16,122 nucleotides of DNA. Origin: XYA12-FULL-58-9 sp001798605 (GTDB lineage: Bacteria > Myxococcota > XYA12-FULL-58-9). Positions 1-7,910 of this stretch are shown here, one piece after another. The stretch spans positions 1 to 16,122 of the forward strand of contig DAINMX010000141.1 in assembly GCA_036736205.1 (NCBI GenBank). Reading direction: 5' to 3'. Within the stretch, counting starts at the first letter, position 1. Each line of letters starts with the position of its first letter. The position numbers were made by a program, and so were the translations under genes. Under the pieces are notes generated by a model, which ran no database searches, was not told where the DNA came from, and was given only the letters and a program-made list of their open reading frames with translations.

Positions 1-422
1 ATGAGCACGAACTTGAGGATCCGGCGGAAGATGCCGCGAAACTCGCTGGCGACCTCGCGCTGGAGCATGGAACTCGAGAGCGCCGCCTGGGCGCGGAGCG
101 AGAGACGCCGGCCGAGGAGCGCGAAGGCAAGAGCGGCGAAGGACATCACCCCGATTCCGCCGGCCTGGATAAGGAGCAGAATGACGAGCTGACCCAAGGT
201 CGTGTAATCGGTTCCCGTGTCGACGACCACGAGACCGGTGACGCAGACGGCGGATGTGGCGGTGAAGAGTGCGTCCAGGACGCCAACGCTCCCCTTGTGA
301 GACCAGGGCAGCGACAGGAGCGCGGTGCCTATGCCGATGAGACCACCGAAGCTCACCACGAGCAGGCTCTCCGGTGAGCGCGCGGCGAGGCGCGCGCGGA
401 GCAGTGCGAGAAGCTCACCCAC
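1..422 (-). CDS. TrkH/KtrB-family potassium uptake channel subunit, N-terminal part (runs off the left edge)
   Basis: This is the membrane subunit of a Trk/Ktr K+ uptake system. The 140 visible residues give a first helix (about 20-39), then a pore loop reading LFTATSAVCVTGL (about 52-64), where the Thr-Gly pair belongs to the first selectivity filter, then a second helix rich in Leu, Ile and Gly (about 77-105). This order (M1-P-M2 with VCVTGLVVVDT) is typical of TrkH/KtrB. I chose the GTG at 422 because AGGGAG lies 6 bases upstream and because the start overlaps the stop of the upstream gene (8-base overlap), which suggests translational coupling. The rest of the protein, and any TrkA/KtrA gating partner, lie outside the window. 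The pair is probably driven by the sigma-54-type promoter at 957-972. The family is clear; KtrB versus TrkH cannot be decided from this part. Confidence 0.9.
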   Translation of the reverse strand, partial: MGELLALLRARLAARSPESLLVVSFGGLIGIGTALLSLPWSHKGSVGVLDALFTATSAVCVTGLVVVDTGTDYTTLGQLVILLLIQAGGIGVMSFAALAFALLGRRLSLRAQAALSSSMLQREVASEFRGIFRRILKFVL

Positions 423-930
423 GCGGTTCTCCCTGCCAGTGGGGGCAATCTTCCTTCTTCGCAAGGCACCAGCGTTCGACGTGATGTCGAGCAAGGACCA
501 TCCGGTCCTTGTGCCTGCCGCATACCGAAAACGTGACCCCTTGCTCGTGCTTGGCGTGCAGCTCGGGGCAGATGCCGACGCCGAGCTCGACGACGACGTC
601 GAGCGGGGGCTTCTTGCACAATAGGCAGTGCTGCGGCTGAGGGACGAGCAGAGCCAGATCAACCCCGGCTTCTCGAACAGACTCTCGCCACCTCGCCGAG
701 GGATGCACGCTTGCGGCGACGACCTCCAGGGGCCCGGTCGCGAGCCGCCGCGCCAACCTGACCGCCGCGAAGAGTTGCTCGTCGTCCTCAGGGCCTGTGC
801 CGATGACCAGAAGCGAGACCACCCGCGGAGAAGAGCTCGTTATGAGGTCGAGCGCGAGCCCCGGCTGACTCCATCGTCTCCACCTGCCTTTCTCGTTGCG
901 GGTCCACGTCTCCATGTCGCTTGGCTCCAT
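415..930 (-). CDS. Unrecognised Cys/His-rich 171-aa protein, translationally coupled to trkH/ktrB
   Basis: I do not recognise a named family. Residues 37-96 look like an alternating alpha/beta segment: a hydrophobic strand VVSLLVIGTG, a helix, a strand LEVVAAS, a helix, and a strand VDLALLV. A compact C-terminal half follows with six Cys (102, 105, 121, 137, 155, 162) and many His (101, 125, 128, 140, 149, 150, 164). It includes CLLC, CPELH, SVCGRHKDR, RWCL and CPHW blocks, so metal binding, probably zinc, is likely (inference). The ATG at 930 is preferred over upstream in-frame ATGs because AGGGG sits 5 bases before it and because the start lies downstream of a sigma-54-like promoter. The stop overlaps the channel gene's GTG, so a role linked to K+ uptake is plausible. 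It has no signal peptide or membrane helix, so it should be cytoplasmic. Confidence 0.7.
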   Translation of the reverse strand: MEPSDMETWTRNEKGRWRRWSQPGLALDLITSSSPRVVSLLVIGTGPEDDEQLFAAVRLARRLATGPLEVVAASVHPSARWRESVREAGVDLALLVPQPQHCLLCKKPPLDVVVELGVGICPELHAKHEQGVTFSVCGRHKDRMVLARHHVERWCLAKKEDCPHWQGEPRG

Positions 931-956
931 AGGCACCCCTGCCCAACGGCTCCTCG

Positions 957-972
957 AGCAGAGAACGTGCCA
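957..972 (-). promoter_or_regulatory. Sigma-54 (-24/-12) promoter for the leftward K+ uptake operon
   Basis: Read on the minus strand the site is TGGCACGTTCTCTGCT. It matches the consensus TGGCACG-N4-TTGCW at every defined base but one (C for the first T of TTGC). The GG and GC elements have the exact required spacing. Transcription would start near 946, about 16 bases before the ATG at 930 and just before its AGGGG ribosome site. A sigma-54 activator gene lies 1.8 kb away at 2741-4075. The match and geometry are seen directly; use in vivo is inferred. Confidence 0.65.
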
Positions 973-1055
973 TCTGAAATTCCTCATCAAGAAAGACGAG
1001 TTACACCAACGCCGGCGGTCATGGGAGGGGGCGGTCTTCTTGCGACTTGCAGGGT

Positions 1056-1115
1056 GGATTGCAGGTTGCAATCCAAGAACCACGTTTGATTGCCCCGGGT
1101 TGTGGCTTGCAATCC
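1056..1115. promoter_or_regulatory. Dyad plus extra half-site; possible activator (enhancer) sites
   Basis: A perfect inverted repeat, GGATTGCA-GGT-TGCAATCC, occupies 1056-1074. A further copy of the half-site, TTGCAATCC, is at 1107-1115. They lie roughly 110-170 bp upstream of the predicted sigma-54 start near 946, which is the normal distance for enhancer sites bound by NtrC-type activators. The binding protein is not known. Confidence 0.4.
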
Positions 1116-1282
1116 ATCGGCGTCAATATATCCATTGTGAACCCAACCGCTGAGAATCGGATCCTTCTCACACGCATTGAGGGACGCCTCAGGCTCACCG
1201 ACCCGGAGCGAATCACTCTCGCAAAGTTGGGCAAGCCGTCGCTCGACGTGGTGTCGAAGTCGTCACCCGCCGCTCCCGTTTC

Positions 1283-1687
1283 TCATTCGGCGTCGCGCTG
1301 ACACGCGGATACCAGCCGCTCGTCGGCGCTTAGCAGGGTACCGTGCCGGTCAGCAGCCAATGCGAGAGACAACGCGTCGTGAGCGGTCAGCTGGTGGCGG
1401 CGTGCGGCCTCTAGGGCATCGCGTAGAAGCTCGCGGTGTCCGACAATCTCCAGAGGCAGCTCAAGGATGCTATCGAGGATCTCGTCCGCCTCCGCCTCGG
1501 TGATGAATCGAGCGCGGGCCTTTTTGAGCAGCACTTGGGCGCATTCCACCAACGCGAGCTCCGGTACGAAGACGATTGCCTCGGCACGCCAGGCGAGCTC
1601 GAGAGCCTCCTCGACACCTTCGGGCAGGGGGCCATCGGGGATGTAGAGGCGCAACAGCGCCGAGGTATCCAAGACGTAGCTCTTCAT
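1283..1687 (-). CDS. vapC: PIN-domain ribonuclease toxin (VapC family)
   Basis: This 134-residue protein has the PIN-domain layout: first acidic residue D7 in VLDTSALL, E48 in the second helix (ALVECAQ), D104 in TAHDALSLALA, and a last acidic residue D122 in LLSADERL. The length is normal for VapC. Proteins of this family are Mg2+-dependent endoribonucleases, usually cutting tRNA or rRNA, and are held inactive by their antitoxin. The ATG at 1687 overlaps the antitoxin stop (ATGA), the usual VapBC arrangement with the antitoxin first. The RNA target cannot be predicted from this sequence. Confidence 0.92.
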   Translation of the reverse strand: MKSYVLDTSALLRLYIPDGPLPEGVEEALELAWRAEAIVFVPELALVECAQVLLKKARARFITEAEADEILDSILELPLEIVGHRELLRDALEAARRHQLTAHDALSLALAADRHGTLLSADERLVSACQRDAE

Positions 1688-1914
1688 CGGTTCCGTTCTT
1701 CGCCAAGCTCGCGCAACGTGTCGCCGAGCTTGCGTCCGCGCAGTCTCTCCCGCACGCTCCGCGCCCTATCCAATCCGGCCACCTTCTCGAGAGAGCGCCC
1801 GCGTTCGAGCAGGAGCAATGCCTCTTGTTGCAGACTGCGCCGGTTTCGTTGCGCGCGAGCAGTGAGAGCACGGTAAGTCTCGTCTGGAATATTTCGAATG
1901 GTCAACGCACGCAT
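1684..1914 (-). CDS. vapB: Ribbon-helix-helix antitoxin (FitA/VapB type)
   Basis: A 76-residue antitoxin. The N-terminus MRALTIRNIPDETYRAL gives the beta strand and first helix of a ribbon-helix-helix DNA-binding domain of the FitA type, followed by RSLQQEALLLLERG, the second helix. The Arg-rich C-terminus (about 45-76) should wrap the PIN toxin. The start at 1914 is fixed by the fold: the strand begins at residue 2. No Shine-Dalgarno sequence precedes it, and its promoter (1921-1949) predicts transcription starting at the ATG itself. The family usually represses its own operon; the small dyad at 1926-1939 between the -35 and -10 is a candidate operator. Confidence 0.88.
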   Translation of the reverse strand: MRALTIRNIPDETYRALTARAQRNRRSLQQEALLLLERGRSLEKVAGLDRARSVRERLRGRKLGDTLRELGEERNR

Positions 1915-1920
1915 GGTTAC

Positions 1921-1949
1921 AATTTAATGCGATTGCATTTTGATGTCAA
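1921..1949 (-). promoter_or_regulatory. Sigma-70-type promoter of the leftward vapBC, probably leaderless
   Basis: On the minus strand there is a perfect -35 TTGACA (1949-1944), a 17-base spacer, and -10 TAAATT (1926-1921, 4 of 6). Six bases separate the -10 from the ATG at 1914, so transcription should start at or within a base or two of the start codon. No ribosome-binding site is present. Confidence 0.65.
1926..1939. promoter_or_regulatory. Small dyad in the leftward vapBC promoter (candidate operator)
   Basis: AATGC-GATT-GCATT is a perfect 5-bp inverted repeat lying between the -35 and -10 elements and touching the -10. Ribbon-helix-helix antitoxins bind such short dyads to repress their own promoters. 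Short enough to be chance; position is the main support. Confidence 0.4.
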
Positions 1950-1995
1950 AACAAATTTTTCGAATTATGCAATTTCTGGATTTCTGATCACGCTG

Positions 1996-2024
1996 TTGCC
2001 ATCATTTATGTGTAGATGTAAAAT
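1996..2024 (+). promoter_or_regulatory. Sigma-70-type promoter of the rightward antitoxin-toxin pair, probably leaderless
   Basis: The -35 is TTGCCA (1996-2001, 5 of 6), the spacer is 17 bases, and the -10 is TAAAAT (2019-2024, 5 of 6). The ATG at 2032 lies 8 bases after the end of the -10, where transcription would begin. There is no Shine-Dalgarno sequence before the ATG, so a leaderless mRNA is predicted. Confidence 0.65.
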
Positions 2025-2031
2025 TTACATC
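2015..2031. promoter_or_regulatory. Perfect 17-bp palindrome over the -10, abutting the antitoxin ATG (operator)
   Basis: GATGTAAA-A-TTTACATC is a perfect 8-bp inverted repeat around a single central base. It covers the -10 hexamer and ends on the base before the ATG at 2032. This is where an autorepressing ribbon-helix-helix antitoxin would be expected to bind and block both RNA polymerase and the transcript start. Confidence 0.65.
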
Positions 2032-2286
2032 ATGGTGCGTACGCAGATTCAATTGCCGGACAGCCTCTACCGACGACTCAAACGGTTGGCTGAGCTGCAG
2101 GAAACGTCTTTGGCAGAGGTACTTCGGCGTGCGGGCGAACGAGAGCTGGCGGTCCACCCCGAAATCGAAAGTGTCGATGAGCCGTGGGAGCCGCCAACGC
2201 CTCGGCCTTTGGGAATTCGCAAGGACATCGATGTCAGCGAGTGGCGCACAGTGGCCAATGACCCCGGCAACCCAATAGAGCGGTGA
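2032..2286 (+). CDS. Ribbon-helix-helix antitoxin (CopG/VapB type)
   Basis: An 84-residue protein beginning MVRTQIQLPDSLYRRLKRLAEL, the strand and first helix of a CopG-type ribbon-helix-helix domain, followed by TSLAEVLRRAGEREL, the second helix. The acidic, Pro- and Trp-containing tail (about 45-84, with DEPWEPP and VSEWR) is the likely toxin-binding arm. Longer in-frame extensions upstream are rejected because the strand starts at this Met and the promoter lies immediately in front. A PIN toxin gene follows after 4 bases. It diverges from another antitoxin gene at 1914, leaving 117 AT-rich bases between them. Confidence 0.85.
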   Translation: MVRTQIQLPDSLYRRLKRLAELQETSLAEVLRRAGERELAVHPEIESVDEPWEPPTPRPLGIRKDIDVSEWRTVANDPGNPIER

Positions 2287-2290
2287 TCAC

Positions 2291-2722
2291 GTGCTTTCCC
2301 TGGATACCAATATCTTGCTCTATGCTTACGATAGCCAATGCAAGGAGCACCTGGCCGCTCTCGATTTTGTGCGAGCACAGGCAACCAATCCGGACTTTGC
2401 CATCTGCGAGCTCGTGCTCGTTGAGCTTTACGTCCTCCTGCGCAATCCTGCGGTCGTGGCCCATCCGTTGTCGGCGAAGGACGCCGTAGAGGTGGTGCAG
2501 GCCTATCGTGTCAATCGAAACTGGGCGGTGATCGAGTGCGCTGATGGTGTGATGCACGAGGTGTGGCGTTTGGCGAGAGCCTACGACTTTGGCAGGCGCC
2601 AGGTGTTTGATTCGAGGCTCGCCCTTACCCTGCGGCGTCATGGCGTTAGGGCCTTTGCTACTCGCAACGTCACCCACTTCGACGGCTTCGGCTTCGATAG
2701 GGTGTGGGATCCCTTGGCGTAG
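2291..2722 (+). CDS. PIN-domain ribonuclease toxin (VapC family)
   Basis: A 143-residue PIN protein with D5 in SLDTNILLYAYD, E45 in LVELYVLLRNP, D107 in QVFDSRLALTLR and a terminal FATRNVTHFDGFG block. The ATRN segment marks it as a different PIN subgroup from the toxin at 1283-1687, so the two modules are unrelated rather than a local duplication. The start is the GTG at 2291, 4 bases after the antitoxin stop; a later start would remove the first catalytic Asp. It is presumed to be an Mg2+-dependent RNase neutralised by the protein encoded just upstream. It ends 18 bases before the convergent response-regulator gene. Confidence 0.88.
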   Translation: MLSLDTNILLYAYDSQCKEHLAALDFVRAQATNPDFAICELVLVELYVLLRNPAVVAHPLSAKDAVEVVQAYRVNRNWAVIECADGVMHEVWRLARAYDFGRRQVFDSRLALTLRRHGVRAFATRNVTHFDGFGFDRVWDPLA

Positions 2723-2727
2723 GTTAT

Positions 2728-2740
2728 CCGCTCAGAGCGG
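2728..2740. terminator. Short hairpin between convergent genes (weak terminator candidate)
   Basis: CCGCTC-A-GAGCGG is a perfect inverted repeat in the 18-base gap between the PIN toxin stop (2722) and the convergent response-regulator stop (2741). The position suits a bidirectional terminator, but there is no T-run on either strand and the stem is short. Confidence 0.3.
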
Positions 2741-4071
<1,331 letters not shown>

Positions 4072-4075
<4 letters not shown>

Positions 4076-5871
4076 GATCTGCTCCCTTGTGCCGGCAGCC
4101 GGATGACAAAACGCGTACCGCGTCCCTGCTCGCTCGACGCCTCGATGGTACCGCCGTGCGCCTCGACAATCTCCTTGGCGATCGCCAGGCCGAGCCCGTG
4201 GGTTCCAGACTGCGGCTCGCGATCGAGGGACACATAGGGTTGGAAGATGCGCTCGATGTTCTCGCGGGCGATCCCGTTGCCCGTGTCTTCAATTATTACT
4301 TCGACCTGCTCCTTGTCCGACGATACCGCGACCTCGATGCGGCCACCGCGGTCGGTGTAGCGCAGCGCATTGCCCGCGATGTTGGTCACGACCCAGGGAA
4401 ACTTGACGGGATCGACGCTCGCCAGGATCGCCGGTTCCTCTTTTGGGACGACGAGGGTGACCCCCTTGTCCTCGGCCTGCGGGACGAGCGGTCGCAGAGC
4501 AGACCTGAGCAGGCGCGCGAGGTCCATGCGGTGCGGCTTGAGTGCGAGATCCGGCGTGATCTCACGAGCGGCCTCGATGAGGTCGGAGACCAGCGCCGAG
4601 AGGCTGTTGCAGTTCTCCGTGGCGATGGACAAGAGCTCGACCTGGGCGGGTGCCGCGTCCTTGAGCTTTTCACGGATCAGATTGACCGACATGGTCAGAG
4701 AGGTCATCGGCGTCTTGAGCTGATGCGACAGCATCGAGATGAACCGGCGCCTCGACTCCTCGAACCGGCGCTGCTCGGTCACGTCCCAGAACAGAATGAG
4801 GTAGGCCTCGACCTCGCCGCCGGACGCTGGCACGGTGAGCACTCGCGGGCGAAAGATCCGCTCACTGTTGTCTATCTCGAAACGGACCTCGCCCAGATCC
4901 CGCTCGGGCTGGAACGTCCCCTCCATGAGCGGCACAAGCAGCTTGCGCACGTCCTCCCGGGGCTCGAGCTCCTCGAGCCGCTGCCCGACGCCCGTCGCCA
5001 TTCCGAGGAGGGTGCGGCCGACGCGGTTGGCCGCAAGGATGTGGTGCTCCGCGTCCGTCAGCACCAGGCCCTCGAGAACCTTGTTCATCACGAACGCGAG
5101 CCGTCCTTCGAGATGGGAAAGCTTGCGGGCCTGCTCGTCCTCATAGTGCGCGAGCCGCAGAAGGAGCGCGTCGAGCTCCTCGCGCAATCTGCCGATCTCG
5201 TCGACAGCGCTGGCGGTTGTCGAAGGCTTGTTAAGCGATGTCGGATTGAGCGCCTGGTGGAGCCGGTCCGCCACCTCGGTCACCGGGCGAGATATCCGAT
5301 GGGCCGACAGGAGCGCGAACAGCGCCAGGGCGACGAACGCCGCGAGTGCCGCGACGCTGACTGCGCCCAACATGCCTCGGGCGACCCTGCGACTCTCCTG
5401 CTCGTAGGCGATCATGGCGCGCTCGTTGAGCGACACCAGCTCCTCGATGTCGGTGTGCATGGCCTGGAGGTCTCGACTCTTCTGGGGATCGAGGCCCGCG
5501 GCACCACGAGCCTTGAGCGCGAAACGAAGCTGCTTCCAGCTCGTGCGGATCCGCCGCAGGATCTCGACCTCGCCGGTCTCGGTGACGTTGGCCTCGCACC
5601 GTCGTAGGGCCTCCTCGAGCTCTCGGCCAGCGGCGTCGCGCCCATCGCCGTTCGCGGTTCCCGCGCCATCGTCAACCGGCGCCTCAAGCAGACGCAGCGA
5701 TCGGGTCATGCGCCGTGACTCCTGGATGCTCCGGTAGTTGTCCGCCAGGATCCGCCCCGCCGCCTGCTCGAGGTGCCGAAGCGAGAAGATCCCCATGGCA
5801 CCCAGCATCCCGAGCAGCAGCGCTGGGATGACCATCGAGAGCAGGAGCTTGCGACGAAGCGGCGTGGTCAC
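4072..5871 (-). CDS. KinB-like membrane sensor histidine kinase
   Basis: A 599-residue kinase. A first membrane helix (about 8-31) is followed by a helical periplasmic region (about 32-165), a second helix (about 167-190), a HAMP linker (about 190-245), a PAS domain (about 258-365), a HisKA dimerisation helix with phospho-acceptor H383 in SMLSHQLKTPM, and a HATPase_c domain with N box (N497, N501), G1 EDTGNGI and G2 HGLGLAIAKEIV. The order matches KinB, the partner of AlgB-type regulators. The start is GTG at 5871, with AGGGA upstream, overlapping the antiporter stop as GTGA. Its own stop overlaps the regulator's ATG. Being cotranscribed with a K+/H+ antiporter suggests that it senses osmotic or ionic stress; the ligand is unknown. 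Confidence 0.93.
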
Positions 5872-7865
5872 ACACTTCCCTTTGGCAACCCCGGCACCGG
5901 CTCGACTGCTGGCGCGGTCATCTCCTGGAACGCCGTGCGCGCCTCGTCCGTGCCGATCATCGCCACCAGGTCGTTGACCTGAAATCGGAACTGCGCATCA
6001 GGGTTGGCTAGCAAATTGTCGGCGCGAATGACTCCCACAACCGACGCTCCTGTCTTTTTACGGATTTCGATCCCGCCTATCGATCGAGTCACCAGAGGGC
6101 TGCCTTCTTGCAGATGGACCCACTGAAGATTGAAGTGCTGCTCGGCAGATCTAAGCCGCACGAGCGTCTTGTAGCTCTTGCCGTCGTCGAAGAACGGCGC
6201 GAACAGATCCTGTCGCAGCGACTCCGTACGTTGCTGGATCTCTGTCACCGGAATCGGGAAGTGAAGCAGCGCCTTGCGCGTCATCTCGAGGCTGGCCTCG
6301 AACTCGGGGAGCACCACGCTGTTGACGCCCAATTCCTTGAAGATTGGCAGAAACGAGGGGTCGGAGGTCCTTGCCACGATGTTCAACTCTGGATTCTGGC
6401 GCTTTGCTATGGCAATGATCGATTGCGCCGTGACCACGTCCGGCGTTGTGACCACGAGCAATTGCGCAGTGCTAACCTCTGCCGCTTCAAGGACGATCTC
6501 GTGCGTTGCGTCACCATAGACCACTGGGATTCCGTCGGCCTGCGCGCTTTCAACCCGTCGATGATCGAGCTCCACGACCACCAGCGGCAAGCCGAAGCTC
6601 TTGAGCGCACAAGCGATTCTGGATCCGACCCGGCCGCCGCCGACGATGACAGCGTGCTGTCTCAGACCCGTCTCCGGGATGTTGAGCGTCTCGAGCGGTT
6701 CATGCTTGAACATGCGCCTCTTGAGCGAGTACAGGCGGGCGGTCTGGCTCGAGACGAGAGGGGTGACAATCATCGACAGAATGGCCGTGGTGAGAATCAG
6801 CGAATACAGATCGTGATCGATGGAGCGCGTCGACACGCCCACCGTCGCGAGCACGAAGGAGAACTCTCCGACTTGGAACAGTCCCAGGCCGACGGCCAGG
6901 GGGACGACGTTGCCGTACTTGAAGACCTTGGCGAGCACGGCGAAGATGATGCCCTTGCCCAAGCTGACCGTGAGGAACAGGACAACGACTTCCATGAGAT
7001 GGTCCAACAGGAAGATCGGATCGAGCAGCATCCCCACCGAAGCGAAGAACAGGAGGCCGAACAAGTCTCGCAGAGGGATGATGTCGCTGAGCGCCTGGTG
7101 TCCGTAGTCTGACTCGGAGAGCACCATGCCGGCGGCGAACGCTCCGAAGGCGAACGACAACCCGACCAGGTGGGTGACGTAGCCGATCCCGAGCCCGATG
7201 GCGGTGATCGCCAGCAAAAAAAGTTCCCTCGATCCGAGCCGGGCGATGTGCGCCATGAGGCGAGGCAGTAACTTGGTGCCGAGCAGCACCATCCCGGCGA
7301 TGAAGGCCGCCGCTTTGAGTGCTGCGAAGCCCAACGTCGGCAGACCCACCGACGGATTGTTGAGTTGCGGGAGGATGATCATCAGTGGGACCACCGCGAG
7401 GTCCTGAACGATGAGCATGCCGATCATCACCTTGCTGGAGAGAGTGCCCAGCCAACCCTGGTTCATCAGGGTCTTGAGGATCACCATGGTGCTCGACAGC
7501 GAGATGCAAGCACCTAGCCACAGTGACGCCTTCCACCCCCAGCCGGTCAAGGAGCCGATACCGAAACCAAGGCCGATGGTCAGGATGATCTGGATGGGTG
7601 TCCCGATGAGGGCGATCTTCTTAACTGGCTTGAGGTCCTTGAGAGAGAACTCGAGGCCAAGAGCGAACAGCAACAACGCCACACCGATCTCGGCGAGCCG
7701 CTCGATCTCAGGGATGTTAGAGACGATAATGCCACCTGTGTGCGGCCCCAGGATGATACCGGCGGCGATGTAGCCAAGGATTACCGGCTGCCCGAGCCTT
7801 TGGAGCACGAGCCCGCACGCGAAGGCGGTCACGACCAACAGGATGATATCAGTCGCGATGCCCAT
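5868..7865 (-). CDS. Kef-type monovalent cation:proton antiporter (CPA2) with RCK_N and RCK_C domains
   Basis: This 665-residue protein has a CPA2 transporter domain with about 12 membrane helices (1-390), including GYIAAGIILGPHTGG, LLLFALGLEFSL and FAFGAFAAGMVLSES. An RCK_N (TrkA-N) nucleotide-binding domain follows from about 400, with the motif VIVGGGRVGSRIA and the acidic end of the next strand, VVVELD. An RCK_C domain (about 560-645, LVRLRSAEQ to VNDLVAMIG) closes it. Family members (KefB/C, YbaL) export K+ or Na+ in exchange for H+ under nucleotide or ligand control. The ATG at 7865 is fixed by the first helix and by AGGAA 6 bases upstream; that ribosome site lies in a hexanucleotide repeat. 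It is second in the operon, 45 bases after the nhaR-like gene. Confidence 0.93.
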   Translation of the reverse strand: MGIATDIILLVVTAFACGLVLQRLGQPVILGYIAAGIILGPHTGGIIVSNIPEIERLAEIGVALLLFALGLEFSLKDLKPVKKIALIGTPIQIILTIGLGFGIGSLTGWGWKASLWLGACISLSSTMVILKTLMNQGWLGTLSSKVMIGMLIVQDLAVVPLMIILPQLNNPSVGLPTLGFAALKAAAFIAGMVLLGTKLLPRLMAHIARLGSRELFLLAITAIGLGIGYVTHLVGLSFAFGAFAAGMVLSESDYGHQALSDIIPLRDLFGLLFFASVGMLLDPIFLLDHLMEVVVLFLTVSLGKGIIFAVLAKVFKYGNVVPLAVGLGLFQVGEFSFVLATVGVSTRSIDHDLYSLILTTAILSMIVTPLVSSQTARLYSLKRRMFKHEPLETLNIPETGLRQHAVIVGGGRVGSRIACALKSFGLPLVVVELDHRRVESAQADGIPVVYGDATHEIVLEAAEVSTAQLLVVTTPDVVTAQSIIAIAKRQNPELNIVARTSDPSFLPIFKELGVNSVVLPEFEASLEMTRKALLHFPIPVTEIQQRTESLRQDLFAPFFDDGKSYKTLVRLRSAEQHFNLQWVHLQEGSPLVTRSIGGIEIRKKTGASVVGVIRADNLLANPDAQFRFQVNDLVAMIGTDEARTAFQEMTAPAVEPVPGLPKGSV

Positions 7866-7871
7866 TTTGCG

Positions 7872-7901
7872 TTCCTGTTTCTGTTTCTGTTCCTGTTCCT
7901 G
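7872..7901 (-). repeat. Five tandem hexanucleotide units forming the antiporter ribosome-binding region
   Basis: Read in the direction of transcription the 30 bases are units CAGGAA, CAGGAA, CAGAAA, CAGAAA, CAGGAA, followed by CGCAAA and the antiporter ATG at 7865. Three units contain AGGAA, and the nearest is 6 bases from the ATG. Gain or loss of units would change the ribosome-binding region but no reading frame. The whole stretch is purine-rich with no hairpin. Confidence 0.85.
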
Positions 7902-7910
7902 CGAAGATCC

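Larger units (their letters stand above)
931..1282. other. Gene-free region between the K+ uptake operon and the VapBC module
   Basis: I see no credible gene in these 352 bases; open frames here lack family similarity and start signals. The region holds the sigma-54-type promoter (957-972), the dyad and half-site (1056-1115), and a weak 5-bp hairpin (1243-1257, TCGAC-N5-GTCGA) downstream of the leftward PIN toxin gene, which has no T-run and is not a convincing terminator. Confidence 0.6.

Noticed and set aside
1232..1260. Hairpin (TCGAC-N5-GTCGA) as terminator of the leftward vapC
   Set aside because: Five base pairs without a T-run are expected by chance in GC-rich sequence.
628..1301. Several plus-strand open frames between 628 and 1301
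   Set aside because: They oppose the Cys/His-rich gene or cross the promoter region, lack ribosome sites and show no conserved features.
2728..2740. Strong Rho-independent terminator between the convergent genes
   Set aside because: The hairpin is perfect but short and has no T-run on either strand, so it is listed only as a weak candidate.
4087..5607. Long open frame (506 codons) on the plus strand
   Set aside because: It lies opposite the sensor kinase gene, has low-complexity Arg/Leu/Asp-rich sequence and no family features; the minus-strand frame has complete kinase motifs. It is a GC-rich antisense shadow.
6108..7112. Open frame (334 codons) on the plus strand
   Set aside because: It lies opposite the Kef-type antiporter gene; the His/Asp/Glu/Arg-rich translation has no recognisable domain.
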